NCBI GenBank assembly: GCA_946811185.2
Contig: OX328106.1
Coordinates: forward strand, 42,296,311 to 42,360,310
Length of the DNA stretch: 64,000 bases
DNA from: Hippopus hippopus
Taxonomy: Eukaryota > Mollusca > Bivalvia > Cardiida > Cardiidae
Direction of reading: 5' to 3'
Position numbers and translations under genes: made by a program
The notes under the pieces: generated by a model
Databases searched by the model: none
What the model was told of the DNA's origin: nothing
The model's input: the letters and a program-made list of their open reading frames with translations, nothing else
Shown here: positions 38,065 through 49,805 of the stretch, piece after piece
Layout of the letters: each line of letters opens with the position of its first letter
Numbering within the stretch: position 1 is the stretch's first letter

Positions 38065-38708
38065 ATGGTGGCATATTTCTGCCGCGAGATACGAGATAGC
38101 TATTATGATAATTTTACAAAACTATCGCGATAAATTGAAGTTTCCTGGAAATTTTATCGAGATAGTGAGAAGTTTCCTGAAAAAAAATCACGATAAACTT
38201 AATATTTTAACACAAAATTTCTCAATCGTGCATTAAGCTGACATGCAAGATAAAATTATCGTGATAGTTCTACCTGTTTCTGGATATCTATAAATAGAAA
38301 ATTTATCATTTGACTTCACTGGATTGCAGTAAGTAAAAGTTCGAATAATTAATAATTGTAGCATAATTGGTAAATTTTGACAAGACTCGAAATGAAGAGA
38401 AACCTGTAAAATCACAAAGACAACTCGAAATGCCTTAAACACTTTAAAACCATTCAGGGAAAAGGAGAATTCATGAGGTTGTAGACGAAGATGTTCCGAA
38501 ACCGTATCTAATTATAGATACCGTGAATGTCAGTTGTGGGCACTAAAGCAAAAAAAATCATGATAACAGGTAGAATTATCGCTATATTTTTATCGTGAAA
38601 AGTTTTATTATCTAGATAATATTTCCAGGAAACTTTGTTTTATCACGATAGTTTTCTAAAATTATCATGATAGCTATCTCGTATCTCGCGGCAGAAATAT
38701 GCCACCAT
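38065..38708. mobile_element. hAT-type MITE, 644 bp, with perfect 8-bp duplication
   Basis: Flanked by ACATCCCT on both sides (38057-38064, 38709-38716). Terminal inverted repeats begin ATGGTGGCATATTTCTGC. Subterminal ATCACGATA/TATCGTGA motifs recur. A second copy lies at 47650-48327. Confidence 0.85.
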
Positions 38709-38774
38709 ACATCCCTACAGGCATTTTGGAAAAGTGTTATCTCTCTCTTGAATATTATCTCCCTTGACGACTCT

Positions 38775-38945
38775 TACCTTTTTACCAGAAGACAAAATAT
38801 TTGACACTTTCATATTGAAGGCATTTGCAGACGACAAATAAAATGAGGCTTAAGAAAGAAAAAAGAAACACTGTGGGAAGAGCAGAAGATGGTTCCCAGG
38901 ATTCTTTCCCTTTTTTGCCACAATATTTTCAACAGGCTTCAGTCG
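38775..38945 (+). repeat. TTAA-type MITE copy, diverged
   Basis: CTTTTTACCAGAAGACAAAA, GGCATTTGCAGACGACAAAT and TGCCACAATATTTTCAAC remain. Confidence 0.6.
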
Positions 38946-39216
38946 GTAGCTTGCAGGACTTGAGATCAGGGGTTCAAATCACTAGCTCTGCCAATTTCTT
39001 TCCTAGGGTTGATGATAGTCACTGCGACAGGATTCATTCCTCTTCCACCGCTGATGATTGTTTCGACAATGGTTATGTGGGAAAGTAGGCAGTGGCTTGG
39101 GAAGGATATTGTGCAAAGTACTGGTAAATGAAACTCTAAGAAAGCATAGACAAGTGCACTGGCCGCCGCTATATGACTGAAATGTTAAAAACGGTGTTAA
39201 ACACCAAACAAACAAA
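38941..39216 (+). mobile_element. tRNA-derived SINE copy
   Basis: Head AGTCGGTAGCTTGCAGGACT with B-box-like GGGGTTCAAATCAC, conserved middle TTGATGATAGTCACTGCGAC, 3' end CGGTGTTAAACACCAAACAA. Confidence 0.8.
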
Positions 39217-39283
39217 GTAATTCTCGGGGTCATTAAATACAGGATTGGCTGGTGACGGGTTAAAGCGTAAATTTATTGACTAA

Positions 39284-39500
39284 TTTTTTACGCCGCTTTC
39301 AACATTATTTTAGTCATATCACGGCGACGATGCACTTATTCATGTGTACCCATGGGTGTCACCAATACTAGGCTAAGGCTTTGTTCAAAGTGTCTTGCTT
39401 ATGAAGACTCGGTACGAAAAATCCAGCGCCTGGAACGAGGATCAAAGCACGAGCCGCTGGACTTTAAGTTCTACTACTTCATCAATGAGCTATGGGTTCA
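39284..39500 (-). mobile_element. tRNA-derived SINE fragment, inverted
   Basis: Begins with the family 3' part (GCCGCTTTCAACATTATTTT on the plus strand) and ends in a tRNA-like head (ATCAATGAGCTATGGGTTCA). A shorter fragment of the same kind is at about 40068-40150. Confidence 0.55.
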
Positions 39501-39787
39501 ACACTGAAAAAAAAATACTAAACAACCAAGTAGAACAGTCACTGAAATCATTTGATAGATAGCATTACATGCAGAAATGTAGAAATACACGTATGTGGGA
39601 AATTGTCGACTGTTGAGCGCAGCAAGTCTTTCCACTTCCCCTCACCCCCATCCCCACCCCCGAACAGGCCCACTCTAGTTGGTTTCCAGTATGAACGGCC
39701 GGTACAAAGTATATAAATTTAAGTATTTGGCTGTCGATAGATCGATACAGCTTTACTTTAAACATTTGCTCGGTGTTCCGGTAAAGG

Positions 39788-40030
39788 GGGCTCAATGCGT
39801 TTCCTTTATAAAATATACCAAGAAAGTCATTATATAATTATAGATCTATAAAATCCATTTTATTGAACATCCGACTGAGTCATGAATTAGAATGGTCCTT
39901 GAACATGCTGAAAATTTACCCAAAGCAAAAACTATCAACCCAAGTCAGCCTGCGCGAACTGCGCAGACTGACTTGGGTTGATAGTTTTTGCAGAAGCATT
40001 AAACTCCCTTTTCAGAGAGCATGGATCGTT
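39788..40030. repeat. GAGCCATG-type palindromic MITE copy
   Basis: Central palindrome CAAGTCAGCCTGCGCGAACT followed by its complement, with TTGATAGTTTTTGCAG alongside. Confidence 0.75.
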
Positions 40031-41084
40031 TCTCTCGACTTACATTATCTAAGCTTGTGTGTTTTAATGGATTTTACGCCGCTTCCAACAATTTTTCAGT
40101 TACGTCACGACAACAGCTCACTTAGTCATGCTTCCCTGGGTTTCATAAATAAAATGCTGGATGCTCTGCTTTACCTTGCCCAAGAGTATTCCCACGTGAC
40201 AAATTTCTGGTCCATCGCCTTAATCCTTTATCAAACACTTTCGTGATTTAACGACTATGAGGATTACTGCTTTTGAAAACATTCTAGAACAAGGAGAAAT
40301 GCAAGTTTATTGTTAGGTGAAGTGTCACCACGGGAGATCGCTTTTGTCGCACGGCTTTGTCTCGGTGCAGAGAGATGTCGGTGAACTTTTGAGTGGTCAG
40401 CTCCCCGTGTTTTAACAGCCACGGGGAAAAAAGCTTGTTGAAAGCATGGTGAAAAAAGGAGAAAATCTTGGCATTCTTACACCTGCGACAAGCATTTCGT
40501 ACTTTATACACAAAGTTTTTAAACTCTTCAATTTAAAAGCAAACAAGCAAAGACATCCCAACATTTATCATCAGCAATTTTTTTTTCAAATGGACAAGTC
40601 TCGGCTATGTCTTTGTTACGGCCGCTGGTCGTAAAATAGAGTACAAGTTGGAAAACTTTTGAACGATAAACATCCTTACCTTCTCCACGCAGCTTTCTTT
40701 TATCTTGAACCATTTTGATAATATAAAGTAAGATTCACGCGAGCAATTTCTTCCTATTGGTTTTACTACATTTCCCCCATGCGTGTATAATACGTTTTTT
40801 TTTTTTAAACAATTTCTGTCGTTTGTATTTGTACAATATCTGTGTTTGTTATAAATTGGATTCGTGCGCTGGCAAAAGGGGTATATTATATTTCATGTGT
40901 CTATTTTTAGAAATGTTTTGGGTAAAGAAATTTCGTAATTTAAGCTGGGAGGAATTATTTCCCCGTCACAGTGAATATTTTCCTCCTGCCAAAAATCTGG
41001 AACTACTTTTTTAAGTTTTTTAAGTTTTTAAGTTTTAAAAGTGGCATTCGTTGACAAAATAATCAGAGGAAATATAATATATAA

Positions 41085-41176
41085 TTTATTTTATCAGCTT
41101 GTGGTTAATATGGGGAAATATTTGCCTCAAAAGAGGCAAATATTTCCCCATATTAACCACAAGCTGATGAAATAAA
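41085..41176. repeat. Near-perfect 44-bp hairpin with 4-nt loop
   Basis: Left arm 41085-41128, loop AAAA (41129-41132), right arm 41133-41176. One mismatch was seen near the base. The arms include GTGGTTAATATGGGGAAATA and TTTGCCTC. It does not match the other MITE families here. Confidence 0.9.
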
Positions 41177-41181
41177 CTCTA

Positions 41182-41420
41182 TTTAATGCATCTCCGTCAT
41201 GCATTTCACTGAAGCAAGTCATCAAATGGTTATGGATCCATGAAATCTACTTAGTCTAAAAATCGACTGAATTCTGAGTTGGAGTGGTCCTCTGGCGAAT
41301 AAAAAATTTACAAATAGCAAAGGTTTCGCCCCATGTCAGCCTGCGAGGACAGCACAAGATGACTGTGACATGTACATTTAACCCCCCTCCCCCACTTTTT
41401 TTTTTTTTCATAGAGCATGA
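41182..41420. repeat. GAGCCATG-type palindromic MITE copy, diverged
   Basis: TTAATGCATCTCCGTCATGC, AATTTACAAATAGCAAAGG and CATGTCAGCCTGCGAGG, ending near CATAGAGCATGACCC. Confidence 0.65.
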
Positions 41421-41800
41421 CCCATTTTTTTCGGGGTGAGTTTTGAAGTCGTGGGCTGCGACTCAGTTGTCAATAGCTAACCCAATGAGTTCATCACCCC
41501 TCAGTCCTATTTCTCGACATTTATTCTTAAAAACGTGACCTACACACGTGCCCATGAATGTTAATGATCCTTCTCCTAACCATGCATCACTAAGCATGTA
41601 CGTGGCGGAAAGTGTAGACCCAGACTAATCTAAAAACAGTCCAGGCTTGGTGGAGACGCACTCTCTGCTTTTCTTAAAATGGTTTCCGTCATAGATTTCT
41701 TTTAAATTCCAAAAATCTAACGAAAATCTTTCCTTGTAAACGGAAACCATTCTACTTCCCTAGGAAAAGTGTTATCTTTACGTTATACATCTAATGAGTA

Positions 41801-43143
41801 TACGAGGGTTGTTCGATATGTAATGTGTATTGTACGATATCTCAAAAGCATTCGACTCAAATAGTGAAATGAACATTACATCCCTTCAAAGTATTCTCCG
41901 CGGTTTGAAATACATAATTTCAATCTCTGAATCCATTTCTGAAATGCGTCACGGTACGCTGATTTAGGTAGACCTCTGAGGCACTGACTGATGGCTGAGC
42001 CAAGGGCTTGTCGGGACTTGTAACGACGACCAGATAAGAACTTTTTAAGTTTTGGAAAAAGGAAAAAGTCGCATGGGGCTAGTTCTGGAAAGTATGGTGG
42101 GTGTGGCAAGACGGTAACCTTCTCCGACTTCAAAAATTGCTTCACAAGCTCAGATGTATGTGATGGAGCATTATCATGAAGTAGACGTACATGCCTAAAT
42201 CCTGACACAGGGCGTCGTTTAAGATAATATTTCTTCACCTTTTTTAGTATAACATCTCGGTTATACCGAACTGTAACACTTTTGCCCTTCGGCACCGGAA
42301 TTTGTATGGCTATACCATCACATGAGAAGAATATGCAATAAAGAACCTTCTTTGTGCTTATGCTTCTTTTGGCAACTACAGGCCTTCTACCGTGTTTAGT
42401 TAGCCATATTTTGTTTCCAATTTTTCTTACTGGTTCGAAATAGTGAACCCATGTTTCGTCACCAGTAACAATGTTTGCAAATTGGCTTTGATTGAATTTG
42501 GGAAACATTTTGAGCAATTGCTTAGCGGTTTGTACTCGTACCCGTTTTTTGGTAATCTGTCAATATATGCGGTATCCATCTGGCAGAAATCTTTCGTACT
42601 TTCAAAATACAATTCAAAATGAAATGCACCGGCGATAGCGATATGCCAACAGCGTTGGCAATATCACGAATCGTGTATCTGCCATCACTTTCAATTATTT
42701 CCCTGACTTTTGAGACATTTGCCTTGCCTGTTACAGTCACAGATCGGCCAGATTTTGCTGCATCTTTGACGGACTCTGTGCCAGTCAGAAATTTCTTTCT
42801 CCAACTACGAACTGTCTCATAAGATACCTTATCAGACCCATAAACTTCCCCCGATTCAGTAAAAATCTGCATTACTGAATGACCGAGTTTTGTGCGAACT
42901 TTTATATAAGCTCTAATTTCTTTAATATTCTTAATCCGTTTCCCAACCATTTTTACAATAGTGGTTAACGACTAGCTCTATTGAAATGACTATAAGTTTA
43001 AACTATGTGGAGCTGAAGGCTCGTGTTTATACCGTTGGAAAGGTATTGAATAGAGCTATTCAAGCGTATCATCATCCACGAAATCGTACAAAGCGTTATC
43101 GCGCTGTGGTACAATACACATTACATATCGAACAGCCCTCGTA
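41801..43143 (-). mobile_element. mariner element, 1,343 bp
   Basis: Terminal inverted repeats TACGAGGGTTGTTCGATATG and its complement (one mismatch, GTT/GCT), flanked by TA. Encodes a frameshifted mariner transposase. Length is normal for the family. Confidence 0.9.
41876..42950 (-). pseudogene. mariner transposase with one frameshift
   Basis: The N-terminal frame (42950-42522) has helix-turn-helix-like regions (GRYTIRDIANAVGIS). The second frame (from about 42545 to 41876) has TGDETWVHYFEP, HDNAPSHTS and PELAPCDFFLFPKLK. The last two catalytic Asp residues are separated by 34 residues, the DD34D spacing of mariner. The break lies near an A-run around 42542-42548, where the frames overlap. 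All three catalytic residues persist, so inactivation is recent or a sequencing error. Confidence 0.9.
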
Positions 43144-43204
43144 TATATAACATCACGGGGTGAAAAGATATGCCTTATTTTGATTCTTATAGGATTTGCC
43201 TTCA

Positions 43205-44423
43205 TCTTTTTAATCCTGTACCAAACAATCCCATATATTTTATTGGCCCTGAGGAAAGGGACTTTTGAAAACATTGGGCATCAGGAACAAATCCATCCGA
43301 AGTTCAAAATATTCTACAAAAGAGCATAGATTCTATTCTGAAATGGTGGTCTTTTAACAACATGCTCGTAAACCAAAATACAACAAAATATATGCTTATA
43401 GGACCTAAAAATAAAGTAAATTCTAATAAACTGGACTTAAATGTCCACAAAATCTGCATTGAACACGTTGAATTTCATAAAATATTAGGTGTTCATGTTT
43501 ATAAGCATCCGTCATGGACTTTTTATATCGATAAATTGTGTTCAAAAATAAACATTAAAATAGCATTGCTGAAAAGAATTTCTGTGTATCTCACGTATGA
43601 AATGAAACAGTTATTTTACAACTCCTATATACTCCCTTGCTTTGACTATTGTTGTTCCGTTAGGGGAAAACATACTAAATCTAAATCTTTTAAGTTAGCC
43701 GTCCTCAAGAAAAGGGTAGCTGGCATTATTCTTGAGACCTCCATAAGAACGCCATCGAAGGAAATGTTTTCTCGACATACGTAACTGGTTTACTTTCAAC
43801 AACAGATGTAGATATCACACTGCCGTTTTAATATACGGATCTCTTCATGACTTAACATCTAGATTTATAAGTGACATAATAATATCATTTTCATGTTATT
43901 CTAAGTATGAATTACGGTCTGCTGCTCACAATGATATTGTTAACTCAAGGAGAAAGCATTCTCATATCTTAGTATGGAAGTATGGAACAAAATTCCTATT
44001 TCTATCAGATATGCAACCGCATTATTTTCTTTTAAAAACCAGTTCAAAAAATATTTATTAGACGAACAAAACACATCATAAATGTATACTAAAATTATTT
44101 TTTCGTCAAAAATCAACTCAGAATGGGCGTGTGTTTATCCGTAATATCTTGCTGTTTAATTGTTATAATTTATCAACCATTACTTCATCCTTTTCATCTA
44201 CGTATTCATCTTTTCATCATAACTATCATCATTATGATCCTGATTTCACGTTCACTTTACATTGGAAGGCAACAATGTAAAATTGCTTGAAAGATTGTCT
44301 TAATGTTCTACCCTCCCCAAATAAAGTTATTATTATTATTATTATTATTTCTTGATTTGTCGTCTGCATATGCTTTCAATTTGAACATGTCTTAAGTTTA
44401 TCATCTGGTAAAAAGTTAATGCA
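43205..44423 (-). repeat. TTAA-type MITE split by a truncated LINE
   Basis: First part 43205-43274 (CTGTACCAAACAATCCCATA to TTTTGAAAACATTG). The second part resumes at 44350-44423 (GATTTGTCGTCTGCATATGC to TCTGGTAAAAAGTTAA). The LINE fragment between them inserted into the MITE. Confidence 0.75.
43275..44349 (+). pseudogene. 5'-truncated LINE reverse transcriptase fragment
   Basis: Encodes the C-terminal thumb region of a non-LTR reverse transcriptase: ILKWWSFNNMLVNQNTTKYM, HKILGVHVYKHPSW, YNSYILPCFDYC, followed after a frame break near 43784 by WFTFNNRCRYHTAVLIYGSL. The 3' end is AATAAAGTTATTATT with a terminal ATT repeat (44325-44349). A different lineage from the LINE at 5930-10105. Confidence 0.85.
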
Positions 44424-44869
44424 GCTCGATTTTTTTGAAGTTTTGAGTGTTTCTATAGATAATTTAGACACATGGTCATTCGAACGTGTTCTTCTTTCCA
44501 TTTCATATGGAAGTACCGAGATTTAGGCATATGTCTTTGTCAAAAATGTTCTCCGTATAGAGATCTGTTAGCCACATGACTGCTAACTGGGCCATTGAAC
44601 TGCTGAATAAATGAAATCAAATGTTTCAGCAGATGATCATTGGAACAAAAAAAAATCCGATGTAAATTATAATTTCGCCAGAAAAATCCGAACGTGTCGA
44701 AAAGCTAAGATTCAAAGCCAAACAGCAAGTTCTGTGCAGCCTGATCTTGATCTTTGTTGATCCACTCTGTCAAAAAAATAAAGCCATGGCACTAAAAAAT
44801 ATTAAATCCTGCTAAACAAACACAATTAATGAATTTCAAATTTTATTTTCCAAGCAAAGAAAAGAAGAT

Positions 44870-45600
44870 CACGGAACTACAAATTTTATTACCTGCAAAG
44901 CACGCACAATCAATATACTACAAATTCCGTTACCTGATATGCAAACATAATCATGGAAATACGATTCCGTTACCTGCTATGCAAACATAATTATGAAACC
45001 ACGAATTCCCTTAACTGCTATGCAAACATAATCATGGAACTACGAATTCCGTTACCAGCTATGCAAACATAATCATGGAACTACGACTTCCGTTACCTGC
45101 TATACAAACATAATCATGGAACTATGAATTTCTTTACCTGCTATGCAGACGTAATCATGGAACTACGATTTTCGTTACCTGCTATGCAGACATAATCATG
45201 GAACAACGAATTTCGTTATTAGCTACACAAACACATTCATCGAACTACGAATTCCGTTACCTGCTATGCAGACATAATCATAGAACTTCGAATTCCATTA
45301 CCTGCTATGCAAACATAATCATAGTACTACAAATCCCGTTACCTGCTATACAAAGATAATCATAGAACTACGAATTCCGTTACCTGCTATACAAACATAA
45401 TCATGGAACGACGAATTCCGTTACCTGCTTTGCAACATAATCATGGAACTGCGAATTTTGTTACCTGCTATGAAAGCATAATCATAGAACTACGAATTTC
45501 GTTAACAACTATACAAACATAACCATAGAACTACGAATTCTGTTACCTGTAAAATAAACAAATCACTGTACTACAAATTGCTTTACCTACCATACAAACA
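44870..45600 (-). repeat. 41-bp satellite carrying repeated 5' splice-site-like sequence
   Basis: About 17-18 diverged units of ACGAATTCCGTTACCTGCTA plus TGCAAACATAATCATGGAA. Read on the minus strand, each unit has TAGCAG|GTAACGGAATTCG, a strong 5' splice-site match. The last recognisable unit (45893-45935) contains the real donor of the second SLC23 first exon. Confidence 0.85.
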
Positions 45601-45607
45601 CATTCGA

Positions 45608-45888
45608 GGAATAAAATTGAGCCATGCTCTGGCAAAAGGGGGCTTAATAATCTCACTGATCTATGATACCAAGTCAGTCATCACACTATTATGGATCCAT
45701 AAAATCCACTTTATATAAAAAACGACTGAATAATAAGATACACTGGTCCTTTGAAATGCAGAAAAGTTACGAAAAACAAAAAGTTTCGACTCAATTCAGC
45801 CTGCGCGGACTGCACAGGCTGACCTGGGTCAATACTTTTTGCAGATGCATTAAGCCCCCTTTTCACAGAGCATGGCTCAATTCTTTTT
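45608..45888. repeat. GAGCCATG-type palindromic MITE copy
   Basis: Starts GAGCCATGCTCTGGCAAAAG and ends TTCACAGAGCATGGCTCA, with central CAGCCTGCGCGGACTGCACA. It splits the satellite from its donor-containing unit. Confidence 0.85.
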
Positions 45889-45928
45889 TGCCTGCGAACA
45901 AAATCACAGTAGTACAAATTTTGTTTAC

Positions 45929-46135
45929 CTGCAAAGCGAAGGAGACGGTTAGAAAGACGTTTGGGGTGTCATGTACATCATACAAATACAATGGTTCCAA
46001 GTCTGTTTCGATCTCGATCGTGTTTTTGTTGTCGTCGTCTTTACTGATATCCGCGTTGATACCTTTTGGGTCTTTGTTGTTACCATTTCTTATAACTTCA
46101 GGCTCGTTCTCCTCTAAATAGCTTTTATTGTCCAT
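45929..46135 (-). CDS. Second SLC23-type first exon
   Basis: ATG at 46135 gives 69 residues: an acidic/polar N-terminus, then LYLYDVHDTPNVFLTVSFAL and Q. This parallels FMIYDVYDVPTPLATILFAL and Q of exon 1 at 37724-37888. The donor is CAG|GTAAAC, again phase 0, so it can splice in frame to exon 2 at 36594. No other SLC23 exons were seen between 37.9 and 45.9 kb, favouring an alternative first exon over a complete tandem paralogue. A remnant of a deleted duplicate remains possible. Confidence 0.75.
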
Positions 46136-46305
46136 TTCTGATGTGTGAATCTACACTCAATGCAAATGTTTTATAAAGGATGCGCTTTGAATATCCTTTA
46201 AAAAGTTATTGGTTTCACTAAAATAATGTAGTCGCTATTTTTTGTAAAAAAGCCCATTCAATTATGAACGATTAACAATAACTTACAACACTTCGTTTAT
46301 AGATG

Positions 46306-46865
46306 AGCCCTGCTCTGTAAAAATAATGATTTAATTCATCTGCAAAAAAGTATCGACCCATGTCAGCCTGGGCAATGCGTACAGGCTGACATGAGTTGAA
46401 AGGTTTTGCTAAATTGGTAAATTTTCTGCATGGCAAAGAACATTCTACCTTTCTTGTACCCCAGGATTCAACGTTTTTAAGAATGAAAAAAAATAAGCAT
46501 CTATATTATGTGACAACTTGCTTTCTATAATGCATTACCAAGACCGATACATTAAACCCCCTTTTCACAGAGCATAACTCGAATACATGTGAGCCATGCT
46601 CTGTGAAAAGGTGGCTTAATGCATCTGCAACATGTATCGACCAAAGTCAGCCTGCGCAGTCCACGCACTGACCTGGGCCGAAACTTTTTGCTGTTGGCCA
46701 ATTTTCTGCGAGTCAAACGACCAGTGGTATCTAATGATTCAGTCGGTTTGTTAGACAAAATGGGTTTTATGGATCTGTAATTATGTGACGACTTGTTTGG
46801 TATGATTCATAACGGAGATTCATTTAAACCCCTTTTGCCAGAAAATGGCCGATGTATAAGTTACC
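46306..46865. repeat. Two adjacent GAGCCATG-type palindromic MITE copies
   Basis: The first copy (about 46306-46580) contains CATGTCAGCCTGGGCAATGC. The second (about 46590-46865) contains AAAGTCAGCCTGCGCAGTCC. Both have CAATTTTCTGC-type arms and the CCCCTTTT end. Confidence 0.7.
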
Positions 46866-47283
46866 GAGATCCGTAAATTTATTGAAGAAATGTCCACCTT
46901 TAACAATGAAGTCTTTTATTCCTTGAAGGCAAAATATTTACTGTTTCAAAATTCATATCTATACTATCATACCGTTATGTGTCACAGTTATTTATGTAAA
47001 CAATCAGTGGTTATTAATCTGGGCAGTGCATAATGATGACAACAAGAATATCTACGTTGCTATGTTTGTAAAAATTTAGCTCCATCATTGCCAATGGTGA
47101 CATAAAAAGCTCTAGCGCGCGGCGTACGTCAAGATCAGGCTGCACACAACTTGCAAGATTATCTTGGATCTACTCCGTCTGCTAGCTGATGCTCAAACAT
47201 GACCCAGATCATATTCAATTGCAGTAGAAATCCACTCCTAGATCCCGAAGATATTGAAATTGTTTGATTGGTAGAAAAAGAGT

Positions 47284-47520
47284 TAAATCTTACCTCTTTA
47301 CCAGACGAGAAAATTTTAGACTTGTCCAAACTGAAGGCATCAGCAGACAAAAATATTAATGTTTCTCAAGACATGAAAAGTGCCCTTCACAAAGTAGAAA
47401 ACATCGCGGGAAAAGGAGAAAATGCTGTTTACAGGTATTTTCTCCTTTGCCCTCAATGTTTTCAAAAGGCTCTTCCTCTAGATTGTTAAAACTCGGGATT
47501 ATCTGGTAAAGGGCTTTAAG
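47284..47520 (+). repeat. TTAA-type palindromic MITE copy
   Basis: CTCTTTACCAGACGAGAAAA to GGATTATCTGGTAAAGGGC, with core GGAGAAAATGCTGTTTACAG. Confidence 0.8.
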
Positions 47521-47649
47521 TACAAGTTTTACGGCCCTGTTGCAGTCAAGGTTAAATAATTGTAGGAAAAAGGAGCAATAACTAGTTACACAGTATTACA
47601 CTTTTCCCCACTGTATTTTCATAATCGATAAAAAAGAGCTTTCTTTTCT

Positions 47650-48327
47650 ATGGTGGCCTATTTCTGCCACGAGATACGAGATAGCTATCATGATAATTTC
47701 AGAAAACTATCGCGATAAATTAAAGTTTCCTGAAAATTTTATCCAGGTAGTGAAAAGTTTCCTGAAAAAAGTTTCACGATAAACTGAATATTTTAACGCA
47801 AAATTTCTCACTCGTGCACGAAGCTGACATGCGAGATAAAATCATCGTGATAGTTTTATCCTTTTCTCGATATCTATAAATAGAAAATTCACCATTTGGA
47901 TGAACTCGATAGTTTTTGACTTCACAAGATTGCAGGAAGTAAAAATTCGAATTATTAACAATTGTAGCTTAATTGGTAAATTTTGACAAGACTCGAAATT
48001 GACAGAAGTATGTAAAATCACAAAGACGACACGAAATGCCTCCTACGAACAACTTTAAAACCATTCAGGGAAAAGGAAATTCATAAGGATGTAGACGAAG
48101 ATGTTCCGAAACCGTATCTTATTATAAATACCGTGAATGTCAGTTGTGGGCACTATTTAAGCAAAAAAAAAAAAAATCATGATAACCGTTAGAATTATCG
48201 CGATATTTTTATCGTGAACGTTTTTATTATCTAGATAATATTTCCAGGAAACTTTGTTTTATCACGATAGTTCTCTTAAATTATCGCAATAGCCATCTCG
48301 TATCTCGCGGCAGAAATATGCCACCAT
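47650..48327. mobile_element. hAT-type MITE, second copy, 678 bp
   Basis: Same ends (ATGGTGGC, GCCACCAT) and same interior as 38065-38708. The flanking octamers (TCTTTTCT, ACTTTTCC) match at six of eight positions, suggesting an older insertion. Confidence 0.8.
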
Positions 48328-48473
48328 ACTTTTCCTTCCATCGTTTTCTCTTTGAGTTAGTTACAGAAACTAACTTTGGCTAACTTTGGTAAATGAAATG
48401 CCAAGCAACAGCATGTGCAGCAATGAGTTGAAAAGATTTCATTTCAATTCAGTTTTAGACCCTTTCTTCTTGA

Positions 48474-48598
48474 AGAGAGAGAGAGACAGAGATAGAGACA
48501 GAGAGAGAAAGAGAGACAGACAGACAGACAGACAGGTAGTATTTGATAATATGATCAAGAATAAAAGTTTACTGTATGTGGGGGGGGGGGGGGGGGGA
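48474..48598. repeat. GA/GACA microsatellite and G-tract
   Basis: GAGAGA- and GACAGACA-type run (48474-48536) and a G-run of about 18 bp (48581-48598). The 77-aa frame across it is an artefact. Confidence 0.9.
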
Positions 48599-49010
48599 AA
48601 GGAAAATTATGAAGTCTGAAAGTCTGAACAATTTCTCTGTTTGCCTTGAGATAAATGGATTTGTCCTTAGAAGACTCTCCAATCACGACGAATTGTTTAC
48701 GTATTTATAAGCTTTCATTTTTATTCAGCTCGTGGAAATACCTCAACTCGTACTTGCTTTGGCCAGAACGTGTCATAAAATGCTTGCCAGTGTTAATATG
48801 AGATCAGACTGTAAAAAGTAGGGTTTTCTGATACTTTAACGCAAATGCCCGCTACAGTCAACTTTTGAAAACATTAAGACAAACGAAGATATTGCTCGTA
48901 GAGAGCAATGTCTTCCGTTGCCATAACGTTTTTAGATGCATAATGTTGTTGACGGATCATTTTTTAATACGAATGTTTTCTATGTTATCGGCTGCGAAGA
49001 GCGAATTAAC

Positions 49011-49805
49011 CCTTCACCACACAATCCCGACTTTTATCTATCCTGAAGAAGAAGGCTTTTGAAAACATTTTGGAAAAAAGAGAAATTGCTGGTAACCAGC
49101 ATCTTCTCTTTCTCCGTCAATGTTTTCTACCCTTTTAACTCTTTACCAAACAAGCCCTGGTTTTCACGACCCTGGGAAGGAAAGCTTTTGAAAACCTTGT
49201 GGGAAAAGGAGAAAATGCTGGTAACCACGAGGTTTTCTATCCTTTCAGAGACAAATTTCATAAATTGAGACACTTTTAATCTGTCGTCTGCAAATGCTTT
49301 CAGTATGGACCAGTCTAACATTTTGTCGTTTGGTAAAGAGTTAAAGAGAAAATTCATCATTTTCGCCACATTTTATTTGTCATCCGCTAATGCTTTCAAT
49401 CAGGATCAGTCTAGATTTTTGTAGTGTGGTAAAGGGTTAATTAACTTGATGGACGTCATAGAAACAGATCAGGCGGCTAAGAACGTTATATGACCTCAGA
49501 TCTGTGCAATCCGTTTCCAAGTAATGTCTTTTCAGACCTCAAAAACCTTTGAATTTGTTCGTTTGGTAGCAAAGGATGAAGAGGATTTTTTTTACTCTAC
49601 CAACCAACCTCCTGTGTTACCACCAAGCGGAAGAAGGTGTTTGAAAATATGGTGGGGAAAAGGAGAAAATAATGGTAGCCAGTATTTTCTCCTTTTCCCC
49701 CATAATATTTCTATTATTTCAACTGGAGCAGATACCACATTTTATTTGTCGTTTGCAAATGATTTAAATTTTGACCTGTCTTAATTTTTAACGTCTGGTA
49801 AAGAG
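49011..49805. repeat. Three neighbouring TTAA-type MITE copies
   Basis: Copies at about 49011-49140 (3' half missing), 49138-49344 (core GGAGAAAATGCTGGTAACCA, end TTTGGTAAAGAGTTAA) and 49549-49805 (core GGAGAAAATAATGGTAGCCA). A remnant with TTTTTGTAGTGTGGTAAAGGGTTAA-like end sits near 49420. Confidence 0.75.

Noticed and set aside
44870..45600. Possible CRISPR-like array
   Set aside because: Units are contiguous and diverged with no unique spacers. The context is eukaryotic.
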